Shown here piece after piece: positions 36,997 to 48,016 of a stretch of 64,000 nucleotides of DNA. The stretch is from Anastatus disparis (lineage: Eukaryota; Arthropoda; Insecta; Hymenoptera; Eupelmidae). Under the pieces are notes generated by a model, which saw nothing but the letters and a program-made list of their open reading frames with translations, was not told the DNA's origin and ran no database searches. The stretch is taken from assembly GCA_017163975.1 (NCBI GenBank), contig JAFFSR010000301.1:1302001-1366000 (forward strand), written 5' to 3'. The translations under genes and the position numbers were made by a program. The stretch's first letter is position 1. Each line of letters opens with the position of its first letter.

Positions 36997-38079
36997 AACA
37001 ACCGACCTCTCTTTTCTCCAAGATTATTTAGATCTGTAAAATTTTAAATTTATAATAACAGTTTAATATTATCATAATGGACAATTGTTTATTATTCTCT
37101 TGAACGAAAACAAGTTAATTGAATGAAATGAGTAGGCATTGTGATATCTGAACACAAGATTACCACAATACACACTCACACTCATAGAATGTCAGAGCGC
37201 ACAGCGGATAACATTTGAGTTTATTTAAGATAATTATTTCATTAATAATCTGAAAAGGCATTATTCTTTCAGTCCTGTAATAATAAAACATTCGCACTAT
37301 TACGTGATTTCAGAGCGCACGGCGGATAAAATCATTATAAAAGGCAAAGCTTTAATTATTATTTAGAAACGCTCGTTATTATAAAATTAATGCTAATACC
37401 AATTGTATATTCCTTATCAGATTCAGTTTTGAAAATGATCTTGTCATCATCGTGAATAACAAAAATTTTCTCTCCTGGATGCTCAGTCTTGAAGTTAAAA
37501 TTCTCCTGATACGTGCGGAAAAAAGCCAGCAAAGTCAGTTTATCTATATGAACATATGTATTAATTAGTCATCAGATACATAAGTTTTTAATGAATTCTA
37601 CTAAAGAATTTTTATTTTATGTGTACACATTTTCATACATGCATTCCAACACTCATGTTCATACATATATATTTCCACTCATTAATACGGTCGTTCTCTC
37701 GTTTATCGTTTTTAACTGGCAAAGCTTTAAAGAATAGTTGTAGTTCGAACTGTAGTTAAAATTATATTTTATTAAACAAAGTCAACATTTCAAACTTAAG
37801 ATTTCGTCAAATCTCACATTTGTATATTTATTTATAACAGCGAGTTATGTTCTTACACATATATACCGGCGCCTGTATACATGTGAATAAGTCAACAATA
37901 CAAGTTACAATAACGCACTATAATCATAAAAAATTCTGCCTTAACTATTTCACTCTTAGATATCAAATTCTTTCGTACACGTACGTACGAATGTTTACTT
38001 GTATCGTATTATTTTACTCACTGTATTATTTACAACACATATATTCTAATGGATATTCAATCCTCAACAGTATACATAT

Positions 38080-38125
<46 letters not shown>

Positions 38126-38848
38126 TTATATGAGCGTTGCGTTGCTCATGTTTATAATAGCATATGTGTATGTAATTTGTATATACCGACACGTGTTCAC
38201 TCGTTCACTCGTTTACACATCGTCTCTCTTTTTCTCGTCGTCACTCGTACTCTTTCGTTCGTTAGCACTCGTCGTATCTCTCATCTCTCTCTTTTCTCTC
38301 GTAGGAGCTCCCTCTCTCTTTCGCACTCGTATACACATGTCTCGGGCGTCTCCGCGAATGTTCGGCTAATATGCCACGTGCTGCCACCTTTTCTTGTTCA
38401 TACAAGCACGGGCCTCTCGCGAGACTTTCCCAGAATCGGTTAAAATTTTAAATTTCGTTGCTTTGTATTTTTTTTTCCGGAATTCCGAGTATTTTATTTT
38501 TATCGCATTAACGATCTCAGAACTAACTTCAACTATTCGGTTTCAGCCATTTACACTGAAATTTGCATGTTTTCTCGTCAATATTTTTAGCCGACCCTCT
38601 CATTCAAATCATAATTTAATTCGACGAGTATCACAAAACATGCATGCACTCTTTGCTTGAATTAATTTTCCACACTGAGATTTTTATACTTACTATCCGT
38701 TATGTTAGCGGTTTCACTCGTTTGATTTTTCTTCGCCATTTTCTAAAACTCCTCGTCGTTTTCTGTCTTCGCTCTTACAGTCCTTCCAAGACTAGATTCT
38801 TCTCTGCTCACACACTTTTCTAATTTTTCTTTAAAAATCACTTTTCAC
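36997..38848 (-). other. Copia 5' leader, non-coding
   Basis: About 1.85 kb lies between the PBS and gag. I see no gene. It contains two direct copies of TCAGAGCGCAC[A/G]GCGGATAA (37192 and 37310), a (TA)n tract at about 38088-38121, and a CT-rich stretch at 38221-38335 packed with CTCGT. The long leader may carry packaging or translation signals. This is inference. Confidence 0.6.
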
Positions 38849-38882
38849 TGGCGCAGTGGAAAGAGTGTCTGGGCACATAACC
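38849..38882 (-). promoter_or_regulatory. Copia primer-binding site with extended initiator tRNA-Met similarity
   Basis: Directly after the 5' LTR the plus strand reads CTGGGCACATAACC (38869-38882). This matches the anticodon region of initiator tRNA-Met with one mismatch. Copia elements are known to prime from a cleaved 5' half of this tRNA. The similarity continues outward: TGGCGCAGTGGAA (38849-38861) equals the D-arm region of the same tRNA as I recall it. About 34 nt therefore resemble the tRNA 5' half rather than the usual 15 or so. Confidence 0.75.
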
Positions 38883-39151
38883 TCTTGGAAAAGGGTGTTT
38901 GCGAGAATAAAGTCTTTATCTTTATTAAAGAATATTTATTAAAGTATATATTACACTCGTATATTAAATCATCAAGAAACTACACTCGTAAAAGTAAAAT
39001 ATAATAAAAGAAACAAGCTCTCGTAATTCGATGTCGCTCCGCTCGTTGTCTAACACAAAACTGAACTAACGCTTGTTCAAGAACGTTAAGGCCCGCTTTA
39101 TATAGAGGGGGAAGTGAAGAGACTCACGACAAGAGCGCCACTATTCCAACA
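38883..39151 (-). repeat. Copia 5' LTR
   Basis: The 269-bp LTR reads TGTTGGAATAG to TTTTCCAAGA on the minus strand. A TATA box (TATATAAAG) lies near 39096-39104 and AATAAAG near 38925, consistent with U3-R-U5. The short inverted ends TGTTGGAA/TTCCAAGA depart from a strict TG...CA. Confidence 0.95.
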
Positions 39152-39240
39152 GTTATTATCTGTAGATGATGTTTAGGTGAGTTGGAGGACCTCCAGGTCG
39201 ACGAAACATCATTCACAAGAAAGTGTTTAGTTGATAATAA
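39152..39240. repeat. Fourth unit of the 107-bp tandem repeat
   Basis: It contains GTAGATGATGTTTAGGTGAG, CTCCAGGTCGACGAAACATC and ends near ATTCACAAGAAAGTG. It matches the units left of the Copia element and begins within the GTTAT target duplication. Confidence 0.75.
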
Positions 39241-40190
39241 AAAAATCATACTATGTTAGAATTATAGAATACGTTTATACGAAAATATTATTTTAATTAT
39301 AAGTATAAATAATTTCCGTATTCGTACCCTGACTCGCCGTTGATATATATACTATAGCATGATATACTAACTCGAATACAAACCGCATGCACCATACTAA
39401 CTACTATACTATAGTCGAAAAACATCAAAAATATGCTCATAGCTCTCCTAAAATATTAAAGTGTGACGTCACTGGCTGGAAACAAAAATTGAAGAACTGA
39501 TGACGAAGAAGAATTTTTATAACGCGAATATGGTACTTTGAAATTTTAGATTACGTTTTCTCGTGATTGATTGAATGGATCGTAATAAAACTTTTTTTAA
39601 ATGAAGGATAATATAAAAATCTTTAAATATCAATTTCTAATATTGGATTTTATTTTAATAGGATTCAGTTTTAAAATTTTGAAAACTCTAATTCAAAGTA
39701 TAAGAGGAGCGCTTCGACGTTTTCGTATTCGTACCTTAACTCGCCGTCGAGGCGCTACCACGTCTCTTGATATAAAATAAATTAAATCGAACTAAACAGA
39801 AAAATATGAGTTTTCTTTACTTAGAGTGATTATTACAATCGCTTTTGAATCAAATATATTCATTTCGACGATTTTTAATCTTACTTAAGCTTTGAGTACT
39901 TGAACCACTCGAGCTTAGTGTAATGTTTCACTGGAAACATAGATGGTAAATTTCTTCCTTTACTTCGATTGAAAATTCAGTCGCTTCGAAAGACGACTCA
40001 CTCGAAGAATTTTGGAGTGTATATATGAGCATAGCGTACACCTGTTTGTAACCCCGACTCTTCTACATGGAAAGAAAAATCATATTATTATACCATGAAA
40101 TTTCAAGTGATTATTACGTGATATTTTTTCATCAAATATTATCGAAGAAACAAGTGATTTTTTTATGATACCCATTTTTTAAATAGATGA
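39241..40190. other. Non-coding region right of the Copia element
   Basis: No gene. A phrase TTTCGTATTCGTACCTTAAC-like appears twice (about 39320 and 39725). The MITE-like end at about 39998-40020 is related to 14970-15222. Confidence 0.45.
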
Positions 40191-40224
40191 TTAGTATCGA
40201 TCTAAAAACCAGATTCAAAAGCCC

Positions 40225-40560
40225 TGTTAAAAATATCTATGCAGATTTCCACGTCGATATCCAGGTGGATATCCACGTAGATATCCATATAAATTACAAT
40301 GATTTTCATGTGGATATCCACGTGATCATCTACATGGAAATCAGCGTGGATAACCACATGGATATCCAGGGGGATCGTTAAAGTTAAACTCTATATAAAG
40401 ATCCACGGCGATTTTTACAAATTTTTAAAATCTATGTAGATTTTTACAAAATCTACATAGGTTTTTACAAAATCTATGTGGATTTTTACAAAATCTCCAT
40501 GAAATTTTACAAAATCTACGTGGATTTTGTGGACATTTACGTATTAATTTTAATGGGATG
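40225..40560. repeat. Tandem array of near-palindromic 12-mers, then an 18-22-bp array
   Basis: From about 40230 to 40380 the sequence repeats units like CACGTGGATATC with variants. Each unit is close to its own reverse complement, and translation gives a DIHV-type repeat. From about 40395 to 40530 a second array repeats AAAATCTATGTGGATTTTTAC. The 64-codon frame across the first array is probably not a gene. Confidence 0.75.
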
Positions 40561-41210
40561 TCGGAGCTGCAGCAATCGAGTTTTGCTTTTTTTATTTTAA
40601 TTTATTAAATTCATAAATTAAACAAATATAATGACTTGTCCGCACTAAAGTTATATTAATACAATAATTTTTGTTAAAATAAAAAATTTAGACCTGTTAT
40701 TTTTTTATGAACTTGTATTGGAAATAAGGTATCAACCTCGACAAACCTAACCTTAAAATACGATACATTGAAAGTTTATATTATAACTTTTTATGTATAG
40801 TATTTTGGTGGATTTCTGGAATTGTCCGCACTAGAGTTTAATCTTACAAATTTTTTATTGTAGCAAAAAAACTCGATTAAAGCATCGTTTATTCATAAGT
40901 TAGGATTGGAAATATTATTAGAAGGCATACAAATTTTCGACAGGAAGGTGTAATTTTTTTTTGACGGTCAACTTAAAAATATGTGGGCTCCCGTTTTAAT
41001 TAACGTGGTAATGCATCAATGTTAAAATTACTTGAGATCCACGAGATTGTCACGTGACACTCAAGTAAATTCAACGGTGGTGTAGTCAATTGAGTAGCGA
41101 GTGCTTTGAAACGAGGTAGGGGTAGAGAGGGAGTAACCAAAATACGACCTTATTATGATGTTGAAATAGCAATTTTTAGACAAATTATTGAATGTTAATT
41201 ATTCCAATTT
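40561..41210. repeat. Diverged solo arm of the TTAGG-TGTCCC foldback family and flank
   Basis: About 40725-40920 resembles 52095-52260 (ACAAACCTAACCTTAAAATA; GAATTGTCCGCACTAGAGTT). A second, shorter copy of the inner part is at 40630-40670. The rest is unrecognised. Confidence 0.5.
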
Positions 41211-41211
41211 T

Positions 41212-41327
41212 CTATAGGGTCCAAATCCCGGTTACTATGCCTGAACCTAATTCTGTGCTTTCCATTTGAAATACATGTAAAGCACAGAATTAGGTTCAGG
41301 CACAGTAACCGGAACTTATACCCTAAA
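41212..41327. repeat. Hairpin element, about 115 bp
   Basis: The arms CCGGTTACTATGCCTGAACC...TGCTTT (41228-41261) and the complement (41279-41312) differ at one base, around a 17-base loop. Weaker pairing extends outward. Confidence 0.8.
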
Positions 41328-41819
41328 TTCGAAATTCGCAGAAGCAAAAAAGTTGCGTAAAACTCTTTAAAGAAATTAAGCATATTTTTTGGATAACTTA
41401 AAGCACTTTTTTATAAATTTTTCCATGAAGTACATTGTTTCTAAAAAAAAATTCATGAATATTCTATCAAGAATTTTGCACTTCAGGTGCTATTCCGAAG
41501 CTGCTCATTTATCAAATTAACTTCATCACCCAATATTCTTGAAATCCAGACATTGCGTTCACTATCTAAATTGTCTAAAGTTTGAGATTGTTTTTTTAAC
41601 TTCTATTTTTTATAAGAAATAAGTTCCTCAATCATTTTTATGGTGTTATCGGAAAGTGCATACTCCAATCTATAATCTCTTTCTTGCAATTTTTTTGTCC
41701 TTTAAATATAATAGCTATGAGCCTGGAAAGAAAGGTTTATATAAATGTCTGTTTCGACATTAAAGAATTAAGTAATAACCGTTACTCGAGTTAGTTTTAT
41801 AAATTCAAGCCTCTGATTT

Positions 41820-42100
41820 TATGATTTATGGCGTTGATGCACTCATTTATAAATATGTTTTTTTACACAGGGCGCGTATAGTGGGTACTTTACTGCCTCT
41901 CAGCGGAAGGTTACGTACCCACTGTATGCTGCTTGTGTAAAAAATTGTATATTCACCACGGGAGTAAATGAAAAATACCTCGAATCGTATGTTTGTCACC
42001 CTTGCCCTTTCAGCTCGGGTGACAATTTACGTGCGGTTTTAGACATTTTTCGTTTTTACTCCCTAGGTGAATAATATACTATTTTTGCCATAAATCCTAA
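41820..42100. repeat. Nested hairpins
   Basis: An outer pair ATGATTTATGGC/GCCATAAATCCT, a middle pair ATTCACCACGGGAGTAAA and the complement near 42055-42072, and an inner pair GCGTATAGTGGGTAC/GTACCCACTGTATGC. Likely one or two decayed MITEs. Confidence 0.5.
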
Positions 42101-42137
42101 AGTCATTGGGCATCCAGCGACAAAATTTCCCAATGAG

Positions 42138-42375
42138 GTACTGTGAAACGGGGTAAAACGGTCAGGTGTGGAGTAAAACAAACATTTTTTCAGATATGAT
42201 TTTCTAATTTTTTATGTAATCTTGTTTATGTATGACAATAATTTTTGTAAACTATTAACAGAAGTTCAAAAATCTATTATTATACATACATAAAAGAATA
42301 TAAATAATTAGAATATTATATTAAAAAATGGTTGCTTTACCCCATACCTGACCACTTTACCCCCTTTTACAGTAC
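42138..42375. mobile_element. MITE with GTACTGT ends, about 238 bp
   Basis: The left end GTACTGTGAAACGGGGTAAA and the right end TTTACCCCCTTTTACAGTAC are inverted repeats of about 40 bp around an AT-rich core. Confidence 0.75.
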
Positions 42376-42488
42376 AAAAAATAATGTGTAACTCTGAACA
42401 TCTACGGAGGGAGGATCTGAGGAAAAAATAGACTTGAGCTGCATCTCATATTTATGATTTACTATTTGGTGTTATACATATGAAATTA

Positions 42489-42645
42489 TTAACTTTTAGA
42501 GGACGGGGTGGTCCCTTTAGGGATCCCTTTAGGGACCACCCTGGGAAGACAGACTATTTAATGTTTAAATGTTCATTTTAATAATTTAAATAGTTTGTTC
42601 TCAGGGTGGCCTCTAAAGGGACCACCCCCGTCCTCTAAAAGTTAA
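42489..42645. mobile_element. Hairpin MITE, about 157 bp
   Basis: The ends are TTAACTTTTAGAGGACGGGG and CCCCGTCCTCTAAAAGTTAA. Inside, GGTGGTCCCTTTAGGGATCC forms a secondary palindrome. The TTAA at both tips could be part of the repeat or a target duplication. Confidence 0.75.
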
Positions 42646-43411
42646 TTAAAAATATCCATAATAGTTTATTTTATCAAGTTCTGAGATCATTGTTTACATT
42701 TTATTGAATGTTTTTGAGTATTTCTAATGGTTTATTTATTTAATTATTAATTGTTATATAATTAGATTTGTTATTTGAAATATTTAGATTTCTTAACATT
42801 TTAAAAATGTATTTTGTAATCAATATAAATAAATAATTTTTATGTAATTAGATAGCATTGGTGATCAAGTAAACTGAGTACTAGATTTCCAACTGGGGAG
42901 AGGTCAAGTCTTTGTGTCAACAATATAAAAATCGAATTAATGCATCCAGATTTAAAAGAAAAAATGTTTTTATTATATCTGAGATATTGTTTTTATACTT
43001 ACTCGAATATTTTATGACTAATATTTTATTTTTTTAATTAATTTCTCTGCAAATTAGCAAATGATAAATGATCCATCGAGAAAAGATTATAAAAAATGCT
43101 ACGATTTTATTAAAAACATTAAACTTCTTCTTTAAAGTGGAAGAACTCTTGAAGTTATGTACATAAGTATAGGTTCATTTTAAAAGAACTTGGAAAATTA
43201 CTCTGACATGGTCTGTAAGGCGCTAATAACTGTGGACTAGCAATTATAATGTTTTACATAAAAAATCGTACAAAAAATTATGTATTCATTTTACAGTATG
43301 ATTAACATTTATTATATATAGTTCTATATTAATTTTACAGTATGATAATAGTTCGTTCCATATCGTTCTATATATAATTACATAAAAGCTTATCATAGAT
43401 ATTAATTATTT
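42646..43411. other. AT-rich region beyond the SUPV3L1 stop codon, presumed 3' flank
   Basis: No gene or clear repeat. It contains a short duplicated phrase (TTTTACAGTATGAT at about 43289 and 43335). Confidence 0.5.
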
Positions 43412-43465
43412 TTATTTGGGTTTTCTCAAATATTTTCTTCTTGTTGTTCGATCATAATTTTGTTT
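43412..43465 (-). CDS. SUPV3L1: SUPV3L1 terminal exon with stop codon
   Basis: After a 76-bp intron (acceptor AATTTCAG before 43465) the frame runs [17 protein letters not shown] and stops at TAA. The tail is basic like the end of other SUV3 proteins. The stop codon overlaps AATAAA, a possible polyadenylation signal. The exon is short and is assigned by phase and splice sites. Confidence 0.65.
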   Translation of the reverse strand, partial: KQNYDRTTRRKYLRKPK

Positions 43466-43694
43466 CTGAAATTTCTATATATAATATAAATGAGTTATAA
43501 TTTATGATATATTTTCTAAAAATAATTATTTTATGTAATACCTGTATCCATTCCCGTTGTAATTCCTGTAACATACTTGGAGTCAATAATCCTTGGGCTA
43601 ATAATCTTTCAGTTAATTTACCCTTGTATGAAATTTCAGAAAGATCGTTATTTCTAGATGATTCTGTATCAAATATGTTCATGTTGAAAATAGT

Positions 43695-43755
<61 letters not shown>

Positions 43756-44491
43756 CATATGGGACATTTCATGTTAACTTGCTGGGTTAAAAAAAATTGC
43801 TAAAAGTCTAGGAATATATTCCGTTTTAGACCAGAAGCATATAAAAGAATTTTCAGAGTTCTAGATCAAAAGGGTAAAAAGTTAGAAGTAATGGAATTTT
43901 TTGAATTTACAAATTTTTTGTTGAATTTTTTCTTAAAAGCTATCAACTTTTGATAAAAAATTGATATAATACTTTTTGTTGGAGATGATATACAAAATGT
44001 ATCCAAATTTTCGTAAGTTACAATTTATAGATTTTTGAGCTTACCTGATGGGTGGAGTATAATTTAAAAGAAAAAGAATGTTTACTCAGGTTAAAATAGC
44101 TTTACAATGCCTTTTTTTGCATTTTTACGATAAAAACAATGAACCGTGGCAGAAGATATGGTGAATTGTATTAATCACTTAATTTTGCGGAAAAGTCAAG
44201 AAAAATCGTCATTTTTCGCTAAATTATAAGAATTATGATTTTTTTTCGCGAAATGTATTGAGTTTTAAAAAAATGCCGTGAGGATATTTTATATTGGAAA
44301 TAATGTGTTGAATGTACTCAAATATTTACATATCATTATTAGTCAAATCTCATGAATTAGAAGCCAAATTGTTCAATTTGGAAATTTTTTATTAAATTTT
44401 TAATGGGTATGCTTCACGATGTCTTGAATTATATTTAATGAAAAACCAGTGTAGAAATCGTGGGGACTACTGGACAGAAGCTACGCTTCCG

Positions 44492-44533
<42 letters not shown>

Positions 44534-44609
44534 TGTAGGGATGCCAGTTGACATAAAAAGTCGCGTGTGTATGGATGTGTGTGCATGCATGCAAATTGAC
44601 ATGAAATGT

Positions 44610-44651
<42 letters not shown>

Positions 44652-47600
44652 GCTGTCCCTTATTTCCCAAAGTTGAAAGAACCTTGCTCCCAACCCTTAA
44701 ATCATTAATGTGTCCCTAAAAACTAAGAAATGTATTGATATATCCTTCTTGAATAAAGCGTAACCACCCGCACTTTTCAAAAAACCATTTTTAAAAATTT
44801 TTTTGCTGTTTTCCAATGTTGTCATTTATTTGACACCCCTAACATTTTTCAATCTCTACCAAACTGTTTAAAAAGTTGATTATGCTTATGGCTGATTCCA
44901 TTTCAAATCGAACGGTCAGTATACACTCAAGTCACCAATTACTGCGCTAATGGAGTATGTTATTCTACCCTAAAAATAAGGGTATACGTATTTTTTTATT
45001 TTGCTGAAATATCAAAATTGCATCAGATATGCACTTTTGAAAATTGCATACAAAAACTAAATGTTAAAACTGAAAATGTTGAGAATAACTTTAGAGAGCT
45101 ATCGTTTTACCAATTTCCAATGAATTTTGATAAACCTTTTTTATTTTATTTCGTTTTGAGCCCTCTTCAACTCCGTGCAAGAAATTTAAAAAAAACTAAA
45201 AATGACTGACATATATGCATTTTAACAAAAATGCACTTTTTATGCACATGCATTTTTCTCGAAAAGGCCATTTTTTTTTGCTGAAATTTTTTTTGCTGAT
45301 AGAGGACCAAAATACCTATCTAATAGTACTTGATTGATCCCGGTTTTTTGGTTTGGAGCGAAAAAAAATTCACAAATTTTGTTGGTGAAAAATGCTTGTA
45401 TATACGTTCGGAAGTCTTAAGCAGTCGACATTTAAATATTATCCTTCGTTTAGCATTATCCAGGAACAACGACGTGGACGTAGAAGGATTCTGTTCCCTT
45501 CAGGGGTGCTTTTTTAGAGTGAGTTCCCTTGCCTCTCACTGTTGGGATGCGTCAAAAAAATAATTATAGATAATTATTTTTTTTTATTTTTGCGCTTATT
45601 ATTTTTAGTTTTAAATGTAGTCTCACGACGCTTGGCTTTTTTTTTCTTGTTTTTCACTTCATTTAGTGCATGTATAGCTGTCCTGCCAATAAATATATGT
45701 GATTTTAATTCCCCAAGTTTTTTTAACCACATATGACTTTTTTGAATACCATTATATTTAGAAACCCCACTCCATTCAATATTTTTCTTTTTTCTAAATC
45801 TTTCAATCTCATTTATTGGTAGTAAAATGATTTTTATTGCATTGGTGTAACTTTGAACCCAATTTATAAAATCGTCAGCATTTTGTATCGATTCTTCATG
45901 AACTCTTTTCAAGTTATGTGAAGTAGCATAATGCTTTAGAAGCCCACCTATTCCATCAACGGCTCCTTTCCCATGACCAGTCGCAGAAAATAACCATTTC
46001 ATTTCATAAAACCAATGTTTGAATTCGTGTAGTTGAAAACGATTTTTAAATTGGCTTGGAGCTCCATCTGATATGATAGTGACTTTAGTAACTAAATAAT
46101 TCTTTTTCATAAGATCGATAATTTTATTTATTGCTAGCAGTGCATATGCAGTATCATGCTTTTTGTTGTCACTAACTATCGCAAAACTTTGTGTTATCTC
46201 TCCTTGGTAACAGACTGCAGTAAAAATAAAAATTTGGTTATTTACCCAATGATTTCCTTGAACCGCTTTTTTATTTATTACAGACCAATTTTCTGCAAAG
46301 TCAACGTGGATGATTAACTTAGTAGGATCAGCTTTACCTTCTTCTTTTTCTTTTTTTATAGCTTCACGTTGAATATTTTTTATGTATATATGAGTACTTG
46401 CTTTCAATGCGCAGATTGAAAGTTTTTCTTTAAAAACTGTTAAGCTTATTGTTTGTTTAATAAGATTACCATTATCCCACAAAGCAAACGTAATTTCATC
46501 TTCACAATTTTGTTTCAGTTTTAACAATTCTAATGTAATACCCGCACCACCGGGACAATCTTTGCATTCTTGCAAGAAACATGAATCAGATGGTTCAGAA
46601 CACAACATTGTGTTAGTTATTTCTGAACGAATTGAATCTAATTCGGAATTCTTATCGCCTCTAAAACGAATCAAACTTGTAAGAAACAGTTCAAAATTTT
46701 CGCAATGTACACAAAGACAAGCTTCCTTCACAGGGCTAGTTAAAACGAAACTTGGTCTTAGACTATAGAATTTCGATTTTCCTATTTGTAAGTTTGGATT
46801 TTCTTTTCTTAATTGACTATATGTTTCTTTTAAGCTTCGAGTAAGAAACCGTTTGACTTTTTTAGTTTTTGTGTTATTAATTTTAACAGTTACGACATCA
46901 GATTTATTTGGACTTTGTCTACTACAATTAAAATCATCATTTAAAAAATATTCCATAACGATTTTTTTTGTGCTTTCATCAATAGGATGACCAGTATATA
47001 AATCTGGCTCCGAATAAACTCCTTTATTTTTCACGAGATTTCTTGATTTATTTATCATATACTCGCTTATAATCGGGAATAGTGAGCAAACTTTTATTTT
47101 GCTTAATTTTGAAGGTAGTAGAGTTAGAAGTTTTATTTTCTCCGAAATAGAAGAGCATTTTTCTAAAGCCAATTTAAAATTTTCTAAAAATTCATTCCAA
47201 TAGTTTTCAGTGGAATTTTCGTCCGATTCTATTGATTCAAATGAAATGCCATACGCATCTTCTAATTTACTTCCAACAGTAGCAGAAAAAGCTGAAATTA
47301 AGGATTTTTTCTTTTTAGATACGTAATTTCTTCTAAAATTTTCAGGTATTGCAGTTTTTCTTTTTAGGGGTGAGATGCATTCAGGTAAAACTGAATTAAT
47401 ACTCTCGTTTAATTCCTCTATTCGTTCGGGTGTCTTCGGAATAAAATCATCATCCCTTCCGCTAAAAAGTTCAGTGATTTCATTTTCAGATATAGACTCA
47501 AGATCACTTAAAATCATTTTTGATATGCGTTTATAGCAATTTTTACATACATTAGTAGATGGCAATATATTTAAATCTGGATGAAGCTGTGCCAAATTAA

Positions 47601-47949
47601 TGGCTAAATCTTCCAACGGTCTAAAACGTGAATTACTGCTCATATAAACTACCTTTTTATGCATTTGAAAAAAATCGGGACATGAAATTCTTTTAGAAGA
47701 GTAAATTTCGGACATTGTTATTTCACAATTTTGTTGAATTTTTCACAAGCCCGAGAAGCACCTTTCAAAGCAGCCGTAAAAATAACTAGCTTCTATATAA
47801 CAGTTCTAATATGCTGTTTTGGTTACGCGACGTATTTGTCCGCGAGTTAGCCTTCTATTGTTTGTACATCGAAACATACCTAATATAGATATACACGAAT
47901 AGAATTCTTTTTTTTCATGTTTAAATATTTATTTTTATATTACGAATTT

Positions 47950-48016
<67 letters not shown>

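Larger units (their letters stand above)
31225..39151 (-). mobile_element. Complete, young Ty1/copia LTR retrotransposon (7,927 bp)
   Basis: Two 269-bp LTRs (31225-31493 and 38883-39151) differ at one base by my reading. The element is flanked by the 5-bp duplication GTTAT (31220-31224 and 39152-39156). On the minus strand the order is 5' LTR, primer-binding site, about 1.9 kb leader, gag, pol (protease, integrase, RT, RNase H, the copia order), polypurine tract, 3' LTR. It inserted into a tandem repeat of about 107 bp. Low LTR divergence means recent insertion. Two frame breaks near the gag end are the only visible damage. Confidence 0.97.

Noticed and set aside
40187..40381. 64-codon frame with DIHVDIHV repeats
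   Set aside because: It translates the 12-bp palindromic array; period 12 keeps any frame open.
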